This document shows positions 24,129 through 30,863 of a DNA stretch of 36,914 nt, piece by piece. The translations under genes were made by a program, and so were the position numbers. The DNA is from AA29 sp041481445 (GTDB lineage Bacteria > Acidobacteriota > Vicinamibacteria > Fen-336): positions 1-36,914 of the forward strand of contig JBGPBV010000063.1 in the NCBI GenBank assembly GCA_041481445.1, in the 5' to 3' direction. Numbering within the stretch: position 1 is the stretch's first letter; each line of letters begins with the position of its first letter. The notes under the pieces are model-generated. The model searched no databases. It saw nothing but the letters and a program-made list of their open reading frames with translations, and had not been told where the DNA came from.

Positions 24129-24142
24129 GGCCTCGTTCTTGC
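24129..24142 (+). promoter_or_regulatory. Candidate sigma-54 promoter of the flippase gene
   Basis: GG (24129-24130), ten bases, GC (24141-24142), reading GGGCCTCGTTCTTGCAC. The -12 context TCTTGCAC is identical to those at 29131 and 30832. The transcript would start near 24154. Apart from this site and the palindrome beside it, the 272-bp divergent gap 23940-24211 shows only a weak minus-strand match. Confidence 0.5.
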
Positions 24143-24144
24143 AC

Positions 24145-24158
24145 CGCGTGGCCACGCG
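24145..24158. promoter_or_regulatory. Perfect 14-bp palindrome across the predicted flippase transcript start
   Basis: CGCGTGGCCACGCG is fully symmetric and begins 3 bp after the -12 element, so it covers the predicted +1. It is suited to repressor binding; the function is inferred from position. Confidence 0.4.
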
Positions 24159-24211
24159 TGGGTGCCATCGCCAGCCCGATCGAGACCACGGCGCGACCGC
24201 CACGGCCCGCC

Positions 24212-25699
24212 ATGGCCGCCCACGGCGAGGAGGTCGGGACCGTCGCGCGGAACGCGTTCCATCTCGTGATCGGCCAGGTGCTCACGACCGCGCTCGCGAT
24301 CGTCTTCAGCGCCGCGCTGGGCCGGTCCCTGGGCGCGCAGGACTTCGGCCTCTACTACCTCGTCAGCACGACGTCCCTCTTCGCGTACGTGTTCGTCGAG
24401 TGGGGCCAGCCCTACTTCGTGATGCGCGAGGTGGCGCGGCAGCCGCGGCGCTCAGGGGACCTGTTGGGGACCGCTCTGGCCCTGCGCGTGGCCTTCGCCA
24501 TGCTCGTCCTGGTCCCTGCCGGGCTCGTCGGCTGGGCCGTCGGTTACGGCGCACGCACCCTCTGCCTCTCGATCCTGCTGATCCTGGCCGGCCTGCCGCT
24601 GTCGCTCGCCCAGGGCTACGGCATGGTGTTCCGCGCCTACGACCGGATGGGCCGCGACGCCACCGTCTCCGTCTCCAACAAGGCGATGGCGTTGTGCGTG
24701 GCGCTTCCGGTCCTGGCCCTCGGCGCCGGCATTCCCGGTGTCATCGTCGCGCAGGGGGTGGCCGGTCTGGGCGCCCTCGGCGTGGCCGCCCTTCTCCACC
24801 GGCGGCTGGGGGCACCGCCCTTGCGCGTCTCCCCCGAGACCGCGCGCGAGCTCCTGGCCGCCGGAGTTCCCCTGCTGGCCATGATGGCCGCGGTCCAGGT
24901 CCAGCCCTACCTCGACGCGATCATCCTCTCCAAGCTGGTCCCCGGCACCGTGGTCGGATGGTTCGGAGCGGCCAGGGGCATCCTGAACTCGCTCATGGCC
25001 CCGGCCGCCATCCTCGGGGCGGCCGCCTACCCACGCATCGCGCGGGTTTCCGGAGACGCGGCCGCGCTCCGGCGCGAGGTGCGGTCGGCGTTTCGCCCCC
25101 TGCTGTGGCTGGGCGCGCTGGCCGGCACCGGCACCTACCTCTTCGCGGAAACGGCCATCGGCCTCATCTACGGCGCCCGGGGATTCGGGCCGTCGGCCAC
25201 GATCTTGAAGGTGTTCGCACCCGGGCTCTTCCTCGTCTTCATCGACATCCTGCTCGGCAACGTCATCTACGCCGCCGGACGTGGCACCTGGCTCGCGGTG
25301 GCGAAGGTCCTGAGCGTCGTGGTGGGCACCGCCCTGGACCTCGTCCTCGTTCCCTTCTTCCAGAGCCGCTTCGGAAACGGGGGCATCGGCGTCTTCGTCG
25401 CCTTCGGGCTGAGCGAGATCGTGGTGCTGGGGGGGGCCCTCCGGATCCTGCGCCGCGGGACGCTGACGGGGGCGACCGCGCTGGACGTCGCACGCGCGGT
25501 GGCGGCCGCGGGGATCACCCTGGCCGTGTTCCGCCTGCTTCCGCCGCTCGCGCCGTGGGCGGGCGTCCCCCTCTGCGTGGCGGTGTTCGCCCTGTCCTCG
25601 CTGGGGGTGGGGCTCATGGGAGGGCGGGACCTGGCCCGTCTACGGACGCTCGTCCGCCCCCCGAGCCGCGAGGCGGCAGCGGCCGTCCCCGATCGGTGA
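24212..25699 (+). CDS. Polysaccharide flippase (Wzx-like, MOP superfamily)
   Basis: 495 residues from the ATG at 24212, just before the first conserved region NAFHLVIGQVLTTALAIVF; a GTG at 24159 would add 18 residues, and neither start has a clear ribosome site. Around 12-14 hydrophobic helices run through the protein. Features of the family include the GRSLGAQDFGLYYLV segment at the second helix, VQPYLDAIILSKL in the middle and PSATILKVFAPGLFLVF late. Wzx proteins flip undecaprenyl-pyrophosphate-linked repeat units across the inner membrane for Wzy polymerisation. It ends 4 bp before the stop of the convergent methyltransferase, with no room for a terminator. Confidence 0.9.
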   Translation: MAAHGEEVGTVARNAFHLVIGQVLTTALAIVFSAALGRSLGAQDFGLYYLVSTTSLFAYVFVEWGQPYFVMREVARQPRRSGDLLGTALALRVAFAMLVLVPAGLVGWAVGYGARTLCLSILLILAGLPLSLAQGYGMVFRAYDRMGRDATVSVSNKAMALCVALPVLALGAGIPGVIVAQGVAGLGALGVAALLHRRLGAPPLRVSPETARELLAAGVPLLAMMAAVQVQPYLDAIILSKLVPGTVVGWFGAARGILNSLMAPAAILGAAAYPRIARVSGDAAALRREVRSAFRPLLWLGALAGTGTYLFAETAIGLIYGARGFGPSATILKVFAPGLFLVFIDILLGNVIYAAGRGTWLAVAKVLSVVVGTALDLVLVPFFQSRFGNGGIGVFVAFGLSEIVVLGGALRILRRGTLTGATALDVARAVAAAGITLAVFRLLPPLAPWAGVPLCVAVFALSSLGVGLMGGRDLARLRTLVRPPSREAAAAVPDR

Positions 25700-25703
25700 G
25701 CTC

Positions 25704-26609
25704 TCAGGCCCTCGCGCCGACCTGGAACACCGAGGCGTAGCGGAGCTCCCAGTCCTTGCGGGCGCGATCGAGGGGCTCGAGGCCCCAGTAGCGGCAGGGC
25801 CAGCTCTGCCGCAGGGTGCGATCGCCGTCGTGGATCTCCGCCATCCGATCTCGGACCGGAGCCCAGCCGAGGTCCGCGGCCACCTTCGCGCGCACGTCGA
25901 GGTCGATCCCGGAGACGAAGAGATGTCCCCCCGGATCGACGAGGCGCGCGATGTTGCGCAGGCACGCTTCCGCCTCACGGGGCGCCATGTGGCAGAGGAA
26001 CCGGTTGGCGACCACGATGTCCTGGGGTCCGAGGGCGCCGAGTATCCGTGGATCCGCGGCGTCGCCCACCTCCCACACGATCCCTTGCCGGAGCCAGGCT
26101 TTGACGCGAAGGGTCGTCCCCTCCGCGTCGAAGAGGCCAGCCATCTCGTCGGCGGTCATGAACGCGCACACGGGCTCTTCGGCCAGCGCGTCCCGGCCCT
26201 GCGCGTAGACGCCTTGCCGGCCCACCGCGACCGCCTCGCTCGAGATGTCCACCGCGCGCAGGACGGCGCGTGCGTCGGGGCGGGCCGTGCGCATCGCCCA
26301 CTGGATGGAATACACCTCGGTGCCGATGCTGCAGCCCAGGACGGCGATCCGGACGGGCGCGGGTCCGCTCGCGCGATCCACGAGCCGGGCGATCAGCTCC
26401 AGCTCCGGCCGGTTCCGCAGGAAGAACGTCCCGAAGTACTGCCGCCGATCGCCCTGACCGACCAGGCGATGGAGCCAGCGGCCGTAGGCGGTCACCGGAC
26501 GGAGGCCGGTCAGGGATGGCGGCATCCGGCTCCAGATCCATTCGCTCATGCGCACGCAGGCGCCGAGGGGCGACCTGCCGAAGACCGTCGCCGCCGCCAC
26601 CCGTTCCAT
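25704..26609 (-). CDS. CheR-type SAM-dependent methyltransferase
   Basis: 301 residues from the ATG at 26609, selected for GAGGAG upstream. An N-terminal helical region with YFGTFFLRNRPELELI precedes a Rossmann methyltransferase core: VLGCSIGTEVYSIQWAM (motif I, comparable with the CheR GCSTGEEPYS), LRAVDISSEAVAVGRQGVY (motif II), DIVVANRFLCHM and LVDPGGHLFVSGID. CheR proteins methylate chemoreceptor glutamates, but there is no chemotaxis gene nearby. Together with a pyruvyltransferase 2 bp upstream in the same operon, methylation of the glycan or of its lipid-linked precursor is more likely. The acceptor is unknown. Confidence 0.8.
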   Translation of the reverse strand: MERVAAATVFGRSPLGACVRMSEWIWSRMPPSLTGLRPVTAYGRWLHRLVGQGDRRQYFGTFFLRNRPELELIARLVDRASGPAPVRIAVLGCSIGTEVYSIQWAMRTARPDARAVLRAVDISSEAVAVGRQGVYAQGRDALAEEPVCAFMTADEMAGLFDAEGTTLRVKAWLRQGIVWEVGDAADPRILGALGPQDIVVANRFLCHMAPREAEACLRNIARLVDPGGHLFVSGIDLDVRAKVAADLGWAPVRDRMAEIHDGDRTLRQSWPCRYWGLEPLDRARKDWELRYASVFQVGARA

Positions 26610-26611
26610 GC

Positions 26612-27850
26612 TCAGAGCTCCTCGAAGATGTGGCGGTATTGCTCGTCGAGGAGGGCCCGGTATTCGCCCGCCTTCCGCCGGACGGACGACCGCACGCTCT
26701 CGGCCTTCGTCTCGAGCCGGAGGAACTGCTCGCGCAGCCTCTGCACGTCCAGATCCTCGATGTCCTGGCAGTAGTCCGACACCCCCGCCGCCGTCATCAA
26801 CGAGCGGACCTTCTGGTGGTACGAGAGGGCCAGGACCGGCTTGCCGAGCATCAACCCGAGCAGCACGTTGTGGAAGCGCGTGGCCACGACCATGTCCGTG
26901 CGGGCGATCTGCGTCCAGAGCTCGTCCAGGGAGGTGACGGGCTCGTCGAGGACCTGTCCGGCGCCCGGCGGCCGGCCTCCGTCCGCGAGGGCCCGCAAGA
27001 GGTCGGCCTTGACCCGCGTGTCGTAGGCGAGGTCGCCGACGAGGAGCCGGACGACGTAGTGGCGGCCGAGCAGCCAGGCCACGAAGCGCGCGAGCTTGGC
27101 GATGTAGTCCCGATAGGCCGGCGCTCCCTCCTCCCCGCTCCAGCTCTTGCCGTAATACTCCATCAGGCCCACTCCGACGACGGGGGAGGCGCCGCCTCCC
27201 TCCGCCGCGCCGTCCGGCGCGGGGCCGACGAGGCTGAAGGCCAGGTCGGGATAGACGCGGTCCTTGGAGGCATCGAAGCCGATGCCGTCGAGGTAGCGCT
27301 GTGAGAAGCGGTCCCGGTAGGAGCGGTAGTCGGCGAGCGAGATGGCCGACTTCACGATCCAGCGGCTCACGGGATGGTCGATGGGTCCCGCGCCCACGCT
27401 CACGAACAGCAGCTTGCAGGAGCGCATCCGGGCGACGATCGACCACTTCAGGATCTGGTAGTGCAGGTCGAGAGGCCGTATCCCGAAGTCGCCCAGCATG
27501 CCCGTGCCCGGCATGATGAGCATGTCGGCGCCCCGGAGCGCCCGGAACGCCTCGCGCCACTCCAGCACCTCGAGGGGCAGGCGCACGAAGAGCCGCCGGA
27601 GGAGGCGGACCACGGGATGGCGCGAGCGACGGAACGCCTTCGAGGCGAAGGCCCGGTCGTTGCGATACGACATGCGGGACGCGGGGACAGCGTGCGTCCG
27701 GGTCGTCTCTTCCGGATCCGGGCAGATGCAGTGCAGGCGGGCCTCCGGCCGGTACCGGCGGGCGTGCTGGAGGATCGAGCGCAGCGTGAACTCGTTGCCG
27801 AGGTTGCTCGTCCCGAAATTGCCGAAGAAGGCGAGGGTCCTGGCCGTCAT
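26612..27850 (-). CDS. Polysaccharide pyruvyl transferase family protein
   Basis: 412 residues. It opens with LAFFGNFGTSNLGNEFTLRSIL, the N-terminal signature of PF04230, then MLIMPGTGMLGDFGIRP, SVGAGPIDHP and the late donor-site region VVATRFHNVLLGLMLGKPVLALSY. Such enzymes add a ketal pyruvate from phosphoenolpyruvate to a sugar; some relatives are glycosyltransferase-like with no ketal product. It would add negative charge to the polymer. The ATG has no Shine-Dalgarno sequence. The start lies only 29 bp from that of the divergent glycosyltransferase, so the two share a very compact control region. Confidence 0.87.
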   Translation of the reverse strand: MTARTLAFFGNFGTSNLGNEFTLRSILQHARRYRPEARLHCICPDPEETTRTHAVPASRMSYRNDRAFASKAFRRSRHPVVRLLRRLFVRLPLEVLEWREAFRALRGADMLIMPGTGMLGDFGIRPLDLHYQILKWSIVARMRSCKLLFVSVGAGPIDHPVSRWIVKSAISLADYRSYRDRFSQRYLDGIGFDASKDRVYPDLAFSLVGPAPDGAAEGGGASPVVGVGLMEYYGKSWSGEEGAPAYRDYIAKLARFVAWLLGRHYVVRLLVGDLAYDTRVKADLLRALADGGRPPGAGQVLDEPVTSLDELWTQIARTDMVVATRFHNVLLGLMLGKPVLALSYHQKVRSLMTAAGVSDYCQDIEDLDVQRLREQFLRLETKAESVRSSVRRKAGEYRALLDEQYRHIFEEL

Positions 27851-27853
27851 CGC

Positions 27854-27879
27854 GGCACGGAGGATGCAAGCATCGCGCC
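27854..27879. promoter_or_regulatory. Mirror-image -24/-12-like elements in a 29-bp divergent gap
   Basis: Plus strand: GG (27854-27855), ten bases, GC (27866-27867), as CGGCACGGAGGATGCA. Minus strand: GG (27879-27878), ten bases, GC (27867-27866), as CGGCGCGATGCTTGCA. Both resemble the sigma-54 consensus TGGCACG-N4-TTGCA and share the central GC. The centre is the dyad GATGC-AA-GCATC (27863-27874). Predicted starts lie 1-4 bp from the annotated start codons, so leaderless mRNAs, different start codons or a plain operator are all possible. Confidence 0.35.
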
Positions 27880-29076
27880 GTGCCCTTGAAGTCTCGGGAG
27901 CGGCGTCGCGATCGCGCACGGCTCGTGCCGGGCGGTGGCGGGGACGTCCTCCTCCTGTCCATGCGGCGCCTGTCCGGCCTCGTGGCCTTCTGCCTGCAAT
28001 ACGAGTTCGAGGACGTCGTGGCCGAGGTGACGGGAGCGGACCGCGTCGAGGCCGGCGATGCGCCCGCGCTCGAGCTCTCCCGACGCGCCTACAGGCTCAC
28101 CCGCATGGTCACGGGCTCGCAGCGTCTGGCGCGCGCGACCGCCCCGCGCCCGTCCACGGTCCGGCTGGAGCGGGACTACGAGCTCTTCTTCCCCGTCTTC
28201 AACCACGCGCACGAGCTGTTCGCGCTGACCACCGTGCCCGGCTGGCGCCGGCGCTGCCGCGTGGCCGCCTGCTTCGTGAACGAGCTGTGGGTGGACCGGC
28301 TGCCCCGCTACCTGCTCGAGCTGCTCGCCCAGTTCGATCACGTCTTCGTGGGGCTGCGGCATCCGGTGGACGAAGTGGCCCGGATGGTGGGCCGGCCCTG
28401 CCGCTACCTGCCGCTCGCCACCGACGTCCTGCGCTTCTCGCCGCTGTCCGACGCCTCGCCGCGCGCGATCGACGTCTGCAACATCGGCCGGCGCTCGGCC
28501 GTCACCCACGCCGCCCTGATGCGGCAGGCCCGCGATCGGCGGCGGTCCTACTACTACGACACGGTCGCCGCCGGGGGCGCCGGCGGGAGGCAGCGCACCT
28601 TCGAGGTCGACGATCCGGCCGAGCACCGCCTCCTGTTGGCCCAGGTCCTCCAGCGAAGCCGCTACTTCATCGCGAACCGGAGCCGCGTGAACGAGCCCGA
28701 GTTCACCCGCGGCCGTGACGAGATCTCCGGACGGTTCTACGAGGGCGCGGCCGCGGGAGCGGTCATGCTCGGAGAGCCGCCGCGGACCTCCGAGTTCGAG
28801 CGGCAGTTCGACTGGCCCGATGCCGTCGTCCGGCTCCCCTTCGACTCGCCGGACGTGGGCGACCGACTGGACGAGCTCGACCGGGACCCGGCGCGGCTCG
28901 AGAGGATCCGGCGCGACAACGTCCGCCAGGCCGCCCTGCGCCACGACTGGGTCCACCGCCTCCGCACGGTGTACGAGACGCTGGGGCTCCGCCCGACGCC
29001 GGCCATGCTCGCTCGTGAGCGGCGCCTGCGCGCCCTGGTGGCTCCCGCCGTCGAGCGGCATGCCACTTTTGGGTAG
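27880..29076 (+). CDS. CgeB-like glycosyltransferase
   Basis: 398 residues from the GTG at 27880. GTG 27925 or ATG 27961 are alternatives; no candidate has a convincing ribosome site, and DVLLLSMRRLSG looks like the first strand of the fold, which disfavours 27961. The GT-B-like body has YELFFPVFNHAHELFAL, FDHVFVGLRHPVDEVAR, CRYLPLATDVLRFSP and, near the C-terminus, EISGRFYEGAAAGAVMLGEP, where the Glu is in the donor-binding position of CgeB-type spore-glycan and related transferases. It probably adds a sugar in the cytoplasm. Its last codons overlap the 26-bp repeat at 29063. Confidence 0.75.
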   Translation: MPLKSRERRRDRARLVPGGGGDVLLLSMRRLSGLVAFCLQYEFEDVVAEVTGADRVEAGDAPALELSRRAYRLTRMVTGSQRLARATAPRPSTVRLERDYELFFPVFNHAHELFALTTVPGWRRRCRVAACFVNELWVDRLPRYLLELLAQFDHVFVGLRHPVDEVARMVGRPCRYLPLATDVLRFSPLSDASPRAIDVCNIGRRSAVTHAALMRQARDRRRSYYYDTVAAGGAGGRQRTFEVDDPAEHRLLLAQVLQRSRYFIANRSRVNEPEFTRGRDEISGRFYEGAAAGAVMLGEPPRTSEFERQFDWPDAVVRLPFDSPDVGDRLDELDRDPARLERIRRDNVRQAALRHDWVHRLRTVYETLGLRPTPAMLARERRLRALVAPAVERHATFG

Positions 29077-29088
29077 TCCGCGACCCTC
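29063..29088. repeat. 26-bp element, copy 1 (upstream of a sigma-54-like promoter)
   Basis: It starts CCACTTTTGGGTAGTC and ends ACCCTC; the copy at 30694-30719 differs at only three positions, each a G/C swap. It contains GGT-N8-ACC symmetry. It begins 55 bp before the GG of the promoter at 29118 and overlaps the last four codons of the preceding gene. It is a candidate enhancer or activator site. Confidence 0.5.
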
Positions 29089-29117
29089 TCCAAGCCGCCG
29101 CAAGGGCGTCCCCACGG

Positions 29118-29131
29118 GGCCCGCGTCTTGC
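29118..29131 (+). promoter_or_regulatory. Candidate sigma-54 promoter of the secreted FN3 gene
   Basis: GG (29118-29119), ten bases, GC (29130-29131), reading GGCCCGCGTCTTGCAC. The predicted transcript start, about 29143, gives a short leader that still contains the GAGGAGAGGG ribosome site before the ATG at 29160, so the geometry fits well. Confidence 0.6.
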
Positions 29132-29132
29132 A

Positions 29133-29151
29133 CTCCTCGCGAGCCGAGGAG
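29133..29151. repeat. Inverted repeat across the predicted transcript start
   Basis: CTCCTCG and CGAGGAG arms around CGAGC. The right arm overlaps the ribosome site. It straddles the predicted +1 of the promoter at 29118, as the palindrome at 24145 does for its promoter. Confidence 0.35.
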
Positions 29152-29159
29152 AGGGCTCC

Positions 29160-30680
29160 ATGAATCACGTCGAGCGTCGACTGGCGGTCTTCCTGGCCGC
29201 CGTGCTCATTCCGGTAGCGGCGATCGCGGACGGGCCGATCGCCTCCTCCAGCTTCACGGGGGTCGAGGACCCGCTCTCCGAGAACGGCGCCTGGGCGCCC
29301 CTCACGTCGCTCTCTCCGAGCGGCACCCGGTTCCAGAAGAACAACGGAGCCTTCCCCGACCAGTTCGTGCGGCCTGATCACGCGGGCGCGCGCACCACCG
29401 CGGCCCTCCCCGCCGATCACTACGCGGAGATCGTCATCGGTCACCTGGGGAGCAACGCGGACAACCTCGGGCCGACCGTTCGCGTCCAGGCCGCGGGCGC
29501 GTCGGTCGACAGCCATTACCTCTGGTGGACGAGCCGTGCCGACGGCGTGAACAACCTCTACCGCATCGACGCCGACGGGAGCAGCTACAGCGCGACCGCG
29601 ATCGTCCCGTCGTCGCCGGTCGTGGACGGGGACCGGCTCCGGCTCATCGCGCGGGGTCCCGTCGTCTACGGGATCAAGAACGGCGTGCGCGATTTCATCT
29701 ACAACACGGGCCCGGACGCCACGCGATATGCGACGGGCACGGCCGGGATGCTGGCCTGGCCGGCGGGCCCCACCCTGACGGACGCGACGATCGCCTCCTG
29801 GTCCAGCGGCACCGCCCCCGTCTCGTCGGGGACCTGGGCCTCCTCGGACTTCGCGGGGGCGGAGGATCCCCTCGACGAGGGGGACCGCTGGTATCCCCTT
29901 CCCGGCTCTTCCGAGCTCAGGAAGGCGGGGGGCTTCGCCATCGGCCCGGAATGGGGCCACAACGCCTCCGGCGTCTGGAGCATCGCCCCTCCGCCGACCC
30001 AGTATTCGGAGGTCACGCTCGGGACGGTGACCGGCGGTGGCGGAGGACCGATGGTCCGCATCGACCGTACGAGCGCGGGGCCGACGGGATGGCTGCTCTT
30101 CCTCTCCGCGGACAACCCTTCGGCGTCGGGAATCTACAAGCTCACGCCGGACGGCGCCTTCACTCCCGTTCGCCAGTTCACGCCTCAGCTCCTCTCCGGA
30201 GACAAGTGGCGGCTGGCCGCCGACGGTAACAGCCTCGAGGTCTTCCAGAACGGAGTCTCCCAGCTCACGTACACGACCGACGGGGCGTACGCCTCCGGCG
30301 ACGTCGGCATCGAGACCTACACTCCGGTGTTCACTCTCCGGGCGTGGGAGGGCGGGGCGCAAACGGTCGCGCCCCCGGCGGACGCGCAGCCCCCGTCGGC
30401 TCCGGCCGTCCTCGTCTCGCTTCCGCTCGCCAAGAGCCAGGTCCGCCTCGTCTGGACACCGGCCACGGACAACGTGGCCGTGACGGGCTACCGTGTGGAG
30501 CGCTGCGTCGGCGTCGCCTGCTCGGCCTTCGCCCAGGTCGGGACGGCCACGGGGACGACGTACGGCGACACGGGGCTGGCCGCGAACACGAGCTACAGCT
30601 ACCGCGTCCGGGCCACCGACGCCGCCGGCAACCTCGGACCCTACTCGAACGTCGCCACCGCGACGACGCTCGCGTTCTAG
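29160..30680 (+). CDS. Secreted protein with two internal repeats and a fibronectin type III domain
   Basis: 506 residues with a good GAGGAGAGGG site. Residues 1-23 form a signal peptide (VAAIA-DG). Two diverged repeats follow: residues about 27-215 and 222-395. Both open with an SSxFxGxEDPL block (ASSSFTGVEDPLSENGAW, ASSDFAGAEDPLDEGDRW), continue through YxEIVIG/YSEVTLG, then GDRLRLIA/GDKWRLAA, and end in a strand after a KNGV/QNGV turn; they look like lectin-like jelly-roll modules. The C-terminus (about 410-506) is a fibronectin III domain with VRLVWTPATDNVAVTGYRVER and SYSYRVRATDAAGN. I predict a carbohydrate-binding surface or matrix protein. It is apparently expressed from its own sigma-54-like promoter. 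Confidence 0.75.
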   Translation: MNHVERRLAVFLAAVLIPVAAIADGPIASSSFTGVEDPLSENGAWAPLTSLSPSGTRFQKNNGAFPDQFVRPDHAGARTTAALPADHYAEIVIGHLGSNADNLGPTVRVQAAGASVDSHYLWWTSRADGVNNLYRIDADGSSYSATAIVPSSPVVDGDRLRLIARGPVVYGIKNGVRDFIYNTGPDATRYATGTAGMLAWPAGPTLTDATIASWSSGTAPVSSGTWASSDFAGAEDPLDEGDRWYPLPGSSELRKAGGFAIGPEWGHNASGVWSIAPPPTQYSEVTLGTVTGGGGGPMVRIDRTSAGPTGWLLFLSADNPSASGIYKLTPDGAFTPVRQFTPQLLSGDKWRLAADGNSLEVFQNGVSQLTYTTDGAYASGDVGIETYTPVFTLRAWEGGAQTVAPPADAQPPSAPAVLVSLPLAKSQVRLVWTPATDNVAVTGYRVERCVGVACSAFAQVGTATGTTYGDTGLAANTSYSYRVRATDAAGNLGPYSNVATATTLAF

Positions 30681-30693
30681 CTCCATCCCGCTT

Positions 30694-30719
30694 CCACTTT
30701 TCGGTAGTCGGCCACCCTC
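30694..30719. repeat. 26-bp element, copy 2 (upstream of a sigma-54-like promoter)
   Basis: It starts CCACTTTTCGGTAGTC and ends ACCCTC; 23 of 26 positions match the copy at 29063. Here it is fully intergenic, beginning 125 bp before the GG of the promoter at 30819. Between them are three GACGCG repeats and a CGCGCG-A-CGCGCG dyad (about 30724-30736). Confidence 0.5.
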
Positions 30720-30818
30720 CATGCGCGCGACGCGCGGCGACGCGAAAGGACGCGCCCGCGCTTCGCATCTCGCAGACGACCGGAGCGTTAGGCGCAGGCG
30801 AGCGAGGCCGTACGCGAG

Positions 30819-30832
30819 GGCCCACGTCTTGC
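30819..30832 (+). promoter_or_regulatory. Candidate sigma-54 promoter of the nucleotidyltransferase-like/PGT operon
   Basis: GG (30819-30820), ten bases, GC (30831-30832), reading GGCCCACGTCTTGCAC. The predicted start, about 30844, leaves a 20-nt leader that includes GGAGGTCCGGAG before the ATG at 30864. The spacing and ribosome-site placement parallel the promoter at 29118. Confidence 0.6.
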
Positions 30833-30863
30833 ACTGAGACCATCGCGCTGGAGGTCCGGAGCC

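Noticed and set aside
29077..29159. c-di-GMP riboswitch in the gap before the FN3 gene
   Set aside because: I looked for the conserved GEMM core and found no match; the predicted transcript starts too late to contain an aptamer.
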